Origin: Scleroderma bovista
Lineage: Eukaryota > Basidiomycota > Agaricomycetes > Boletales > Sclerodermataceae
Assembly: GCA_037178675.1 (NCBI GenBank)
Contig: JAYMGJ010000829.1
Coordinates: forward strand, 1-18,615
Direction of reading: 5' to 3'
Length of the DNA: 18,615 nucleotides
Under the pieces are notes generated by a model. The model saw only the letters and a list, made by a program, of their open reading frames with translations, had not been told where the DNA came from and made no database searches. The stretch's first letter is position 1, and each line of letters starts with the position of its first letter. Positions 1 to 9,354 of the stretch are shown here, piece by piece. A program made the translations under genes and the position numbers.

Positions 1-223
1 AATTCCTTTGTATAATTATCGTATTAAGGTGGAAACTTGCAATACGTCTTATCGGAACAATGCACGGTGTGGGGTCATTAATACCATATATTCGAAATAG
101 CACTACTAGGAGCCCGTACGGTAGTCTTTGCTTACTGTCACTTCCTGCTGGTAATATTTTGAATTATTTGTTAACTTAACAAGCCGTGCAGCGGAGTTCG
201 TATATTCTTCGTCTCCGACAGTC
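1..223. other. Upstream region of the Myb/SANT-like gene, no gene seen
   Basis: No ORF, RNA gene or repeat is recognised here. The stretch is AT-rich and ends just before the ATG at 224, so it is probably the promoter and 5' leader of the disrupted Myb/SANT-like gene. I see no canonical TATA box at a convincing distance. Confidence 0.4.
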
Positions 224-437
224 ATGTCTACTGACCCATTAGAGACTCTCCTTCCGATTATCGCTGCTCTCGCCAATCTCATTGGTCAATCCTGCTTGGA
301 ATTAGTAACTCAAGAGATGTCACAAGTTTACTGACCCCCTAATGCTCAATGGTCGCATCCAGAAGAACATGATCTCCTGGCTTTCCTTATCAGCCAGAGG
401 CAATTGGGCAGGATGGGAGACGGGTTGTTTAGGCAAG

Positions 438-1704
438 TAGGGAAGGACATGGGTCAACCCATGGGTGTCAATGCACCAACCTGCACCCTTACCCATCAAA
501 CCCTTGACCCGCCAACCCATGGGTGTGGGTTGTTCCCACGGGTCCAAGGGTCTCAACCTGGGGCGGGTAAAATCTGATATTTACCTGCGGGTTTTCATTT
601 ATGTAAGGTACATAGTACACTGATAGTTGTATAAAACATATTGGTACAGAAATATAATATATAACAAAGTTAATATACATAATACAAACGCTGTACCCGT
701 AGTCATTGTCGAGGCATTGCTGTCCGTCCCTGCAACAGTACTGGCTGCCCAGGTCGTTGTTGTCACCATCTGTCTGTAGCAGCACTGGCTGGCCAGGTTG
801 ACGTCGCCGTCGCCGTCCATCTCTGTGGCAGTGCTGCCAGTTACCCAGGTCATCGTTGTCGTCTTCGTCATTGCCATCTGTCTCTGGCAGCACTGGCCAC
901 CCAGGTCATCGCTGTCACCGTCCGTCTCTGTTACAGCACTGGCTGTCCAGGTCGTCATCGTCACTGTCTGTCTTTGTGGCAGCGCTGGCTGTCCAGGTTG
1001 ACGACGATGTCTTCGTTGTTGCCGTTGCCGTCCAGCTCTGTGGCAGTGCTGGCTGCCCAGGTCGTCATTGCCATTGCCATTGCCATCTGTCTCTGTGGCA
1101 GCGCTGGCTGCACAGGCCATCGTCGTTGCCGTCTGTCCCTGTGGCAGCACTGGCCACCCTGGAACGTTGTCGTTTATCATTGTCGTTGTCGTTGTGTCGT
1201 CATCGGTAGTGGGGTCATCGTTGTGTTGTTGTTGTTGTTGTTGTGCTTTGGTGGTGGTTGGCATTGGCGGCGTTGGCCTCGTCATCTGGTGGTGGTGGGG
1301 TTATTATTGCGCTGGTAATGGTGTTGTCATGTTGGTGATGGTTGGCGCTGGTGACATTGGTGGATGGCCAAGTGGCCAGACGCTTCTCGCGCATGTGTCA
1401 ACGCTGGGATTGAGATACAAGGACTCACCTATGTCATTTGGACCATCCACACATCCGCAAAGCGTCCCTATGGAATCATCAGCAACGCAGAAGACTTACC
1501 AATGTCAGCGCTTCAGCGTTCAGCATAGTTGGCTGTGTGTGATTGTTTATGTAAGACACTGTACCAAGCTGCAGCATTGCAGCCACACGGGTGTTTGCGG
1601 GTGTTTGCGGGGTCAATGGGTTCCAAGATTGCAACCCCCACCTGTACCCGCGGACACCCTTACCTGTGACCTGTCATGGGTCACCAAACCCTTGTCCTTC
1701 ACTA
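438..1704. mobile_element. Non-autonomous hAT-type DNA transposon
   Basis: The element is flanked by a perfect 8-bp direct repeat TAGGCAAG (430-437 and 1705-1712), the duplication length typical of hAT elements. Its ends are imperfect inverted repeats: left TAGGGAAGGACATGGGT, right (reverse complement) TAGTGAAGGACAAGGGT, 15 of 17 matching. Many subterminal CCCATGGGT / GGGTTG / CGGGT motifs lie inside both ends, as in hAT elements whose transposase binds subterminal repeats. No transposase motif is visible in any frame. The 1267-bp interior is mostly low-complexity tandem repeat (about 736-1163), so it would need a transposase in trans. It sits inside an exon of the Myb/SANT-like gene between codons for FRQ and ATW. 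Confidence 0.85.
736..1163. repeat. Degenerate minisatellite inside the hAT element, about nine units
   Basis: Units of roughly 45-66 bp repeat the core CTGGCTGYCCAGGTCGTC followed by a run of GTC/GTT/GCC triplets and TCTGTSTCTGTGGCAGC. Unit starts are near 736, 787, 834, 891, 937, 983, 1049, 1104 and 1150. The triplet-rich content opens long low-complexity frames on both strands (Thr/Asp/Gln-rich on minus, Val/Ala/Ser-rich on plus). I regard these as by-products of composition, not genes. Confidence 0.75.
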
Positions 1705-3003
1705 TAGGCAAGCCACCTGGACTGCTGCTGCTGCCCATTTGGCACGAGTCACCCAGCCACCCCCAAGTACCATCAAGAGTGCCAAATCGTGCAAAGGCAA
1801 GTATGGTACAGTATGTAATCAATATGATTTGTTGCAGTCGAGTTCAACTGATCATATCTCAAAACTAGCTCAAAACTAGCTACAAGCTCATCAATGATTG
1901 GTGCCAGCTGTCAGGAGTACACTGGGATAATGAACACGGGGCAAATATCGTCGGTACTGGTGCTGAAAAGGTATGGAGTGATTGGCTGAAGGTATGTGCA
2001 TCCCTTTATGTCTTACATGAGCTAACCATCTGCTTTTGATGATAGGCAAGAGGCACAGGGATGCAGGGATTTAAAAATAGTGGATGGCCCTTCTATGCGG
2101 CCATGGAGACTTTGTTGCCAAATGACTTTGTGAGAGGCAGCCGCACTTACAATCCTGCTGCCACTACCACTGCAGGGAATGTTGAAATTGTGCAACCACC
2201 CCCACCTGCCGGCCACCGGGCATATAATCCTGCTACCATAGGGCATGCTGTGCAAGCCCCCCCCCTCACCTGCCAGCCACTACACTGCAATGAGTGACAG
2301 TCACTCTGTACCGGTGCCCCCTGACTCCTCCATACCTAACTCCACTGTAACAAGTGACAACAGGTAACAGTACTCTTGGCTTGAACTTACCTATCAATAC
2401 TCATTGTTACCCCAGCTCCCTCTGACACCACTCCATTCTGGTTTGTAGATCCTCCAATAGCAGGGGGTACCAGCAGCACAGGAGACAACAGGAGCGGTGA
2501 AATAATCAACAAAAAGGTGCCAACAGCGTCCAACCATGCCGATTTCCCAACCTATGTGCCAGTTTCCCCTGGACTGTCCCCATTTGCCATGTCATACTCA
2601 GCCACACCACCTATTTCCTTTGTACCATCAACTTTGAGTTCTGCTCCATCAAGTAGGAAGTGCTCGCATGTGGAGGATGTTTCTGAAACCTTTGAGGATC
2701 AACCACAAATACTGTCAGCACAAGCTGCACTCCATATGCTCCCTCCTATGAGTGACTCATCCATGGTTTCTTTGAAGTGGTCGAAGAAGAATAAAGAGCC
2801 TTCGACCTCATCTGCTCTAGTTGGCATGCAAGGGTTGCTCGCTTATCTCGGGACTGTCATCACATCCTCCTCAACAGTTGCTGCAGAGCAGAGGCAGATA
2901 GATCAGAAACAACGTGCTTATGCGATACTTTGAGAGCATGACTGTGACCTCCCACTACAAGTCAAGTCAGCATTGATAGAGGCATTTCGAATGGATGCAG
3001 CGG

Positions 3004-4447
3004 TGTCACGCACCAAATGTGTTTGGTACTGTGGACATGGAGAAAGTTAGCCGATGAAATTAATGTGAAGAACGCACCCAAGATCTGTTGAAAGATTGTC
3101 CCAACTTGAGGGATACAGACAGCCCTCGCTATCCATATCACGCAAAGTCAAGACTATCCTTATGCGAGGAATGAATACAAGCTCGTTGTAGCCATCTATC
3201 GCACAAGAATGACTATCCTGATGCAAGAGATGACTGCTGACGTCCAGCAGTCATCCCTCGCATGAGAACCGCCAAGAAGCATAAGAATCCAAGGATTGAT
3301 GATCATTTCAATATGAGAGAGGAATGCAACCTACTGCAGTCCAACTCCCATACCAGAACAATCAATTCAGAAGCTCATCTCCAGATCTAAAGTTCAATCA
3401 ATCACAGGTTGTGCTTCCCTTCTGTCTGAGTCACACAGAGTCACTCTGGCTCACTCTGACTCACTCTGCTGTGCATTATTCATCCCCTCTTGGCATTACT
3501 AATCCCCATTACTCCCCTTACCAATCACTTACCAATCATCCTTCAAATCATGCTTATCATGCTGCTTATCAATTCATGACTCATGCCCCTATGATTCATA
3601 TGCATTATGTCATCGCATATGCTCATTTAGCTTCGATCTACTCATCCCATGCTTTCCCCCCCTCTCTTTTGGGCCCCATGCAATGATTTTTCCATATTCT
3701 TGGTTATACACCCCTTTTTACCTATGTTTTTGCTCTTTCCCTTGGCTCAGCAGCTTGTTCATGCTCTCCCCATCGATAACTCAGCCTGATTACACTGCTT
3801 ATCAATCGCTTACCAATTTCTTACCAATTTCTTACCAAGCACTTAGTCATTTGTGCTTACAGGGCCACAGCCCCTCCTGTATATAAACCAGCAGCCAAAG
3901 GCTGCAAGGAAGTGTCTGCTTCCCCCTCAATAAAGCGACCACATTCACTCTCCCTCACTGTCTATAAGCTCTATCACTGTCTTTGGAGTTGTAGGTCACC
4001 CAGTGCTGACCTAAAGCTCCTATATTGCTGTTTATCAGATATATCTTGTATCTGATCATTTCTCTAGGCTCAAGTGCAGTCTAGCATCTCTGTCCACTCC
4101 ATCCCATCACTGTCCATTGCATTCTTGAAGCAGGAACTGTCCCCTTGCTTCCCCTCTGCTCCATCACTGCTGTATCACCCCTATCATCAATCTATCATCG
4201 CTCTTCAATCCCAGGACTCTTCCTAACCACTGTGGTAGGCTGAAGAGGAGTCAATACCATCCCAAGTCGCATTCCATCCCCATCAGAAGCCCTTCCCTTC
4301 CCTCCTGCATCCTGCCTGAAAGTGTGCAGCACATCCCCCTGAGGAGATTAAATACCAGAAACGCAAAGGAAGACCACCACTCGCATTTTGCTGTCATTTG
4401 GTGTTGGTTGTTGGTTGTTCTGACCTCTTTCCTCACTTAGGCGCACA
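3004..4447 (+). mobile_element. LTR-like element copy A (internally deleted solo LTR)
   Basis: Begins TGTCACGCACC and ends GGCGCACA (TG...CA), flanked by a 4-bp duplication GCGG at 3000-3003 and 4448-4451. It matches copy C (13587-15927) at both ends but lacks about 0.9 kb that C carries between roughly 13950 and 14846; the junction in A lies near 3363. It contains no gag, pol or primer-binding site. A TATA box and an AATAAA signal about 50 bp apart (3880-3934) suit the U3/R part of a long terminal repeat, so a solo LTR of a larger, unseen retrotransposon is my best reading. It interrupts the last part of the Myb/SANT-like gene within an Ala codon. Confidence 0.75.
3880..3934 (+). promoter_or_regulatory. 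TATA box and polyadenylation signal of LTR copy A
   Basis: TATATAAA at 3880-3887 is followed by AATAAA at 3929-3934. Copy C has the identical arrangement at 15360-15414. A Pol II promoter and a cleavage signal packed this closely is characteristic of LTRs, where R begins just after the TATA box. Function is inferred from spacing and conservation. Confidence 0.5.
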
Positions 4448-4558
4448 GCGGCCACATCTCTTGCATGCCGGTTGAATACCTTAGACAGCGTTGAGTACTT
4501 CCCAATCAAACTACCATATGACATAAGCTAAAATTCAGTTGTGACTGAGGTGGTGTCT

Positions 4559-5204
4559 TCATGAATGTGGATGCTTTGCATTCAAGAGTTCCAGCCGTTT
4601 GTTCATCAGCTGCCACCTAAATAAATAATCCGCGTATGATAGGATGTGACAAGCGAAACGCTCAGGTTGGAAAGGCTTCAACTGGATGCTGTGAATGGAC
4701 ATCCAGTGAGTGACACCCAAAAAGAGAGTTATCGATACCGACTCGGATTCCATGCCATCATGGTCTTCATCAATGATCACCAGTCTCTTCTGCTGTATTG
4801 CTTGTTTAGTGTTCATGGCCTGCGAAAAGGTGGGTTGATGACTAGGATGGCTTGAGGTTTGGGAGAGAGAAGGTTGCGTAAGTGGTACCATGTGAGGCTC
4901 TGACCATGATTTTGATAGAGGTGCTGTAGAAGAGGGTGAAGAGTCTTTCCTAATTGCTTTCCGTCGTGGTGACTCAGGCAGCCAGAGTATACCATCACTG
5001 CCAGGGGTGACTACTGCAAGTCTGAGCGAAAGTGTATTGAGGGGAGTGGCGATAGATTTGTGAATGCCAGACATGAAGTGCCACATAGATCCAGTGTTGA
5101 ACAAGCTGGACCACGATCCACGAGACGAGCTCAATGTCGAGGAGGATGCCGGCGGCATATTGGAACACTGGAAGACGTGGCCATCCAGGAGAGAGTACTC
5201 CTGC
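4559..5204 (-). pseudogene. WDR59/Mtc5-like C-terminal exon fragment
   Basis: An open minus-strand reading frame runs from the B boundary at 5204 to TGA at 4559-4561. It shows a serine-rich linker (SSSTLSSSRGSWSSLFNTGS), an acidic-basic stretch (KRLVIIDEDHDG) and a helical C-terminal motif YADYLFRWQLMNKRLELLN. From memory of the family this resembles the region before the C-terminal RING/zinc-ribbon of fungal WDR59/Mtc5 (SEACAT/GATOR2, TORC1 control at the vacuole); I could not search. No zinc-ribbon cysteines and no WD40 repeats follow, and there is no GT donor just after the motif, so the fragment is truncated at both ends. Its 5' side is cut by copy B and its 3' side abuts the Myb/SANT-like gene tail to tail. 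An unrelated low-complexity protein remains possible. Confidence 0.45.
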
Positions 5205-5757
5205 TGTGAGTCAAAGTGTGGATTTGGGTCAGAGAAATAACCCAAACACAACACCAACAAAGGACTACGAAAATGTGCGAGTGGTGGTTTACCTCCATGG
5301 TGTCCAGAGATGATATGCTGAGGAGGGGGAAAGGGGATCTACACCAACAGGGTGATGCAGACAGTGATGCAGAATACTCCTGGGGTACAGGAGTAATAGA
5401 AGACGAAGGGGATAGGGGTCTGGACTCTTCCTAAAGCCTAGGAAGTGTCAAAGTGGGGATTGGGTTGACTGAGACTGAAACAGCAATACTACACCTAGAG
5501 ATTGGTGCAGCAAGGGGACAAGGGGGCTCCTGACGTCCAGAAGCAATGAGAGATGAAGGATTGACTGGCTAGACTCTGCTTGAGCCTAGAGAAATACTTG
5601 GACTTGAATGGATTGAATAAACTTGAGATATCAGAACCTTTAGACCTTCACTGAAGCCTACAAGACTCAAAGAGCTGAGGGGATACTGACTGAGAGAGTC
5701 TGAGAGAGGGATAATTTTGTGCAATTGGGTCTCTCCTCACTGGGCTGAGCCCAGGGG

Positions 5758-5765
5758 TTTAAATA
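5758..5765 (-). promoter_or_regulatory. Candidate TATA box of copy B
   Basis: TATTTAAA on the minus strand lies at about the same relative place as TATATAAA in copies A and C. No AATAAA follows at the expected spacing, so the polyadenylation signal appears decayed or different. Confidence 0.35.
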
Positions 5766-6387
5766 CATGGGGGGCACAGCATTAAAGTACAAAAAGAGAA
5801 GGGAGTAAGCAGAATTTGTCAAGGATTGGTAAGGGATTGGTAAGAGCTTTGTAAGGGGTTTGTAAGCGATCAGTAAGCAAGGGATAAGCAGGAATGAGTA
5901 AGCTGCATGACAAGATTGATTGGTAAGGGAGTGAGTCATCAGCTGAGTAATATATCAAAAATGCGAAAGGGATAGAGTAATACTGATGACAAGAGAGCAT
6001 CAGTAAGCAAGGGATGAGTCACTGCACAGCAGAAGGAGTCATCGATGCACAGCCTAAGAAGTTTGATGGGGGCCTGTGTACCATCAGGAATTTGATGGGA
6101 CAACAATGGGGAAGATCTGAGATTAATAGGGGGATTGATCCGAGACAAAACAGCCACAAGAAGGGTACCAGGGGTCCAGAGGTCTTTTGGGGGGTCAGCA
6201 TACACTAAGGTATAGTGCATGTGTTCTAGCGCCGCTGAAGTGCAACCATGGGCTCCCTTGATGAGCTCTCTTCTGGGAACGAACGAGGGAGGGTTCTTCT
6301 TCCTAATAGCACTATAAAGTGGGGGAATAACTGTCATGGTGCTGGGGGACGTTGTCTGAAAGTAGGGAAGTGGATAGAGTATTGAAT

Positions 6388-6830
6388 TCAACACATCCAG
6401 GGAAGCGAGATGAACAACAGAGGAAGATAGACATGGCAAGTATCTGGGAGGAAGGGACCATAGGCTGAGGGCTCAGGGGACACAGAGAAAACCAGAGAAG
6501 ACTTCTCAAGCTTGACAATAGACCTAAGATGACCAAAGTATGTCCTTGACGCAGGACTGACGAGGAGAACGCGCTGACCGAGAACAAGAGGGACTGAGGG
6601 AGCAGGCTGGGAAGATATGTGCCAGGCAGTGCACGGAACTCTTGGAGAGGCTGTCCTAAGAGCAGGACATAGTGGAGATCTGCAGCAATAGCAGAGAAAT
6701 GATCCAGAGAAAATACAGACTCCATAGTGAGCGATGAAGCAAATGTCTGGATTGCAGGGGGAATATCTCCATGGGAAATGAATGGATTTGCATCAGAACT
6801 TGACAGGCAGATAGACCAGGTTCTAGGCTC
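6388..6830 (-). pseudogene. Conserved ORF of unknown function in copy B (frameshifted)
   Basis: This is the counterpart of the 14074-14610 ORF of copy C. It reads SICLSSSD, NPFISHGDIPPAIQT and FSLDHFSAIAADLHYVLLL, has a one-base shift near 6621-6640, then continues PSVPLVLGQRVLLVSPASRT and YFGHLRSIVKLEKSSLV to a TGA at 6388-6390 (LPWMC then stop). Differences from copy C are mostly third-position and synonymous, with conservative replacements (K/R, I/L, E/D). The ATG used by copy C at 14101 is absent here, so the true start may be the shared ATG at 6723-6725 or lie in an upstream exon. Product unknown; no motif recognised. Confidence 0.5.
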
Positions 6831-7257
6831 TCTGACGGTATAGTCATGTGCCTGATAGCTTCAGAAACAATGGAGCTATTCAAAATATCAGAATGCCAGC
6901 ACTGGGTGGCTAAAAATGACATTTGGGCGCTAAAAACCATTTCTTCTCTTTCTCCTTTGTTTCTCTATCAATTCTTCAGCTTCTTTGATCATTCTGGTAT
7001 GGGAGTTGGACTGCAGACATGTGCATTTCTTTCTCATACCACAATTGACGTTATTCCTTCAGTCTCTTCTGCTTCTTGGTGGTTCTCGTGCGATAGATGA
7101 CTGTCTGCATTGGCATTCATCTCTCACATCAGGATAGTCTTCTTGTGCGATAGATGGCTACGATGAGGGTCCATCGTGCTTATCCTTCGCATAAGGATCA
7201 TTCGATATAGGTGTTATCTTCCATGTTCACTGTACCAAACCTGTTTGGTGTGTGACA

Positions 7258-7411
7258 GTGTGCAGAGGCAGGTCCTCCAGCAAGTATACCTGCTTGGAAA
7301 ACCTCAGTCGACCTACCCTGAGTTAGCCGCCTCAGTCAGGACCGTCAGAAGAGCCCAGGAGCTCTTTTTGATTAATATGCAGGGTAACACCCACTATTTC
7401 CAGCAGGGCGG
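7258..7411 (+). pseudogene. gag: Ty3/gypsy gag fragment (copy 2, 5' piece)
   Basis: Encodes QRQVLQQVYLLGK, then TVRRAQELFLIN and QQGG, matching residues around 193-241 of the copy 1 gag (about 9925-10080) at roughly 75-80% DNA identity by eye. The fragment is bounded upstream by copy B and downstream by copy D. The gag sequence resumes at 15928 after copy C at the same gag position (the ...QQG/SGS... region). The two pieces therefore belong to one retrotransposon, copy 2, split by the D insertion. Its upstream gag, leader and LTR are missing. Confidence 0.85.
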
Positions 7412-8164
7412 TGTCACACACCAAACGTGTTTGGTACTGTGGACATGGAGAAAGTTAGCCGATGAAATTAATATGAAGAACACACCCAAGATCTGTTGAA
7501 AGATTGTCCCAACTTGAGGGATACAGACAGCCCTCGCTATCCATATCACGCAAAGTCAAGACTATCCTTATGCGAGGAATGAATACAAGCTCGTTGTAGC
7601 CATCTATCGCACAAGAATGACTATCCTGATGCAAGAGATGACTGCTGACGTCCAGCAGTCATCCCTCGCATGAGAACCGCCAAGAAGCATAAGAATCCAA
7701 GGATTGATGATCATTTCAATATGAGAGAGGAATGCAACCTACTGCAGTCCAACTCCCATACCAGAACAATCAAAGAAGCAGAAGAAACAATAGAGAAACA
7801 AAGGAGAAAAGGAAGAATCATTTTTAGTGCCCAAATGTCAAATTTAGGTGCCCAGTGCTGGCATTCCGATATTTTGAATAGCTCCGCCATTTTTGAAGCT
7901 ATCAATCATGTGACTATACCATCATGGAGCCTAGACCGTGGTCTATCTGCCTGTCAAGTTCCGACGTAAATCCGTTCATTTCCCACGGAGATATTCCACC
8001 CGCAATCCAGACACCCACTTCATCACTCACTATGGAGTCCGCATTTTCCCTGGAATGTTTTTCTGCTATTGCAGCAGACCTCAACTATGTCCTGCTCTTG
8101 GGACAGCCTCTCCCTGAGCTCCTGTGTACTGTCTGGTACATATCTTCCCAGCCTGCTCCCTCAG
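7412..8164 (+). mobile_element. LTR-like element copy D, 5' part only
   Basis: Begins TGTCACACACCAAACGTG right after GCGG (7408-7411) in gag of copy 2. It matches the first about 755 bp of copy C (13587 to about 14341) at high identity, then stops at CTCCCTCAG where the LTR of gypsy copy 1 begins. Its 3' portion is most likely now fused into copy C, whose right flank is the matching gag position with GCGG (15928-15931). Confidence 0.8.
7924..8164 (+). pseudogene. Conserved element ORF in copy D, truncated by gypsy copy 1
   Basis: From ATG 7924 this reads MEPRPWSICLSSSDVNPF and later FSAIAADLNYVLLLGQPLPE, ending at SSQPAPSV, where the gypsy LTR interrupts it. It is near identical to the copy C ORF (14101 onward), differing by a few replacements such as V/I, A/T and C/R. 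Function unknown. Confidence 0.5.
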
Positions 8165-8964
8165 TGTAATGGTCTAACTTTTTGTCTTATCTAATCTGCG
8201 ATTAGATGACATCTTATCTTATCGTAGCATAGTATCTTATCTAGTGCATCTTATCTGTAGGTCTGTCTAGACTACAACCTCGTGCTGTACATGCTGTATC
8301 CCTTGATGTCATTAGCATAGCCTTACCACAGGATGGCAGCCGTGTTCACTGCCTCGTACAGCATGTAGCCTCATGGATAGCCTCGCACAGGATATGTGTA
8401 GTATAGTACATATACTGTTCCAATCCAGCACCCAGAGGCTCTCCGTTCGAGCTCTCTTTGGGTGTTTGCTCTAAGACGCTTGCATCCTTTCCTCTCAGAG
8501 TTCGTTGTGTGGTAGTTCTTTGGGTTTTGCCCTTAGGGTTGTCTCACTAGAGCTCAAATCTACCCATTCACCACTTTGTCTACCACGCGCTGTTCCCCAG
8601 CCTTATAAAGGGAAACTGTACCCGGACTCCAGGGTTAAGGAGCTTTGTTTCACACCTTTCACATTCATGCACGGCCAGCTTTTAGCGCCGTTCCCTGTAG
8701 CCCACTTGGGTTTGGGAGTTTTTAGTACATCCTCGTCTACGTATCATACACCAGCCCAGGGTCGTGCCTGGTGTCTGAAGGGCGGCTCCCGTTCAAGCAC
8801 GGTTTGTACCCGCAAGGAGATTGAGCCATAGTTACCCGTAGTTCCTCCGTCCGTGGAGAGGTAGACCTGTGATCTGCAGCCAGTGGCCATTTGTTTCTGC
8901 ATAGCTGTGCCACTGCCCTGACCCAGCGAGCGCGACAGGCAAACAGAAGCTTACGCTTAGTTCA
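8165..8964 (+). repeat. 5' LTR of gypsy copy 1
   Basis: Starts TGTAATGGTCTAAC and is similar over about 690 bp to the LTR at 17688-18336 (TGTTACGGTCCAAC...). Shared blocks include CACCCAGAG, CCCGGACTCCAGGGTTAAGG and CAGCCCAGGGTCGTGCCTGG. The 3' boundary at TTCA (8961-8964) is chosen because a primer-binding-like TTGG sequence follows. A TATAAAG lies at 8604-8610. Since the second copy is interrupted before this boundary, the exact end is inferred. Confidence 0.7.
8182..8266 (+). promoter_or_regulatory. Cluster of GATA-type motifs in the gypsy U3
   Basis: CTTATC (GATAAG on the minus strand) recurs about five times here, and several more times at 17704-17742 in the other LTR. Clustered GATAAG is the core bound by fungal GATA factors. 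Regulatory use is inference; a simple (CTTAT)n expansion is an alternative. Confidence 0.35.
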
Positions 8965-8984
8965 TTGGAACACCTGTGGGGATC
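8965..8984 (+). other. Candidate tRNA primer-binding site of gypsy copy 1
   Basis: TTGGAACACCTGTGGGGATC directly follows the proposed LTR end. Its position and TTGG...GTGGGG form resemble gypsy primer-binding sites, but I have not matched it to a tRNA 3' end. Confidence 0.3.
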
Positions 8985-9030
8985 TAGTCCTGATATATCC
9001 CTACTTCTACGTTACCCCTACCAGTTAGTC

Positions 9031-9318
9031 ATGATACATCCCTACGAGTATTCCTTTAGTCAGGCAGGACGCCTGACGGTCACCTACGATACCCGTTACC
9101 CCCTTCCTCTTACGCCCGCTCAAGAAGCTGCCAGAGAAGCAGACTTCAAAAGGGTTGAGCAGACGTACACTGCCTTCCGCCACTACAACCTTGTTGTCAA
9201 CACCCTTGCAGACCTCTTCCTTGACAACCCCTGCTACTATGTCAAGGCTGAACCCGCCCTCCCGCTCGCCCGCCGTCATACGTTTCGCACTTCCCGTCTC
9301 TACCCCACACATCCCTGA
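9031..9318 (+). CDS. Pre-gag ORF of gypsy copy 1, unknown function
   Basis: ATG at 9031 opens a 95-codon frame (MIHPYEYSFSQAGRLTVTYD at the start) with a helical, charged middle part (TPAQEAAREADFKRVEQTY) and NTLADLFLDNPCYYVKAEPA, ending at TGA 9316-9318. It is in the same frame as gag (ATG 9355), separated by that TGA and a TAG at 9349-9351. The next frame over stays open with Pro/Thr-rich residues (STPHIPEVLPTPATTPT). It may be the N-terminal part of a longer Gag broken by a frameshift, or a separate leader protein. I recognise no domain. Confidence 0.45.
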   Translation: MIHPYEYSFSQAGRLTVTYDTRYPLPLTPAQEAAREADFKRVEQTYTAFRHYNLVVNTLADLFLDNPCYYVKAEPALPLARRHTFRTSRLYPTHP

Positions 9319-9354
9319 GGTGCTCCCTACTCCCGCTACCACCCCTACTAGAAG

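Larger units (their letters stand above)
224..4531 (+). pseudogene. Myb/SANT-like domain protein gene, broken by two transposons
   Basis: Probably a DNA-binding protein of the Myb/SANT-like class (Myb_DNA-bind_3 type) common in agaricomycetes; cellular role unknown. Seen in order: ATG at 224; first helix region WSHPEEHDLLAFLISQR near 350-400; exon resumes at 1713 (ATWTAAAAHLARV, KSAKSCKGKYGT); intron 1811-1868; LKTSYKLINDWCQLSGVHWD from 1869; intron 1992-2045 (GTATGT donor, GCTAAC branch); FKNSGWPFYAAMETLLP from about 2064; a probable intron ending at 2415 (donor 2354 or 2364); then a Ser/Pro-rich C-terminal part. The hAT (438-1704) and LTR (3004-4447) insertions each interrupt codons that rejoin in frame, and the reading then ends at TAA 4529-4531. 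Without insertions and introns I estimate about 469 codons. Further lesions are in-frame TGA at 332-334 and 2931-2933, and an apparent extra C in the run at 2257-2265. The Myb assignment is from motif spacing, not a search. Confidence 0.75.
5205..7257 (-). mobile_element. LTR-like element copy B, diverged and probably recombinant
   Basis: Read on the minus strand it starts TGTCACACACCAAACAGG at 7257 and ends CTTTGACTCACA at 5205. It aligns along most of its length with copies C and D: the CTATCGCACAAGAA section, the conserved ORF, and the CCACCACTCGCA tail. It is much more diverged and has a different middle part. The flanks do not form a target duplication: GCAG follows its 3' end (minus strand), while ACAC precedes its 5' end inside a gag fragment. 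This suggests that its two ends come from two insertions joined by recombination. Confidence 0.65.

Noticed and set aside
599..1285. Long minus-strand frame rich in Thr, Asp and Gln (228 codons) and overlapping plus-strand frames
   Set aside because: Produced by the triplet-rich minisatellite inside the hAT element; composition is repetitive in all frames and no domain is present.
5205..5260. Apparent N-terminus (MLVLCLGYFSDPNPHF) of the minus-strand 4559-5260 frame
   Set aside because: These codons lie within LTR-like copy B, so they are not the start of the WDR59-like exon; the fragment is simply open into B.
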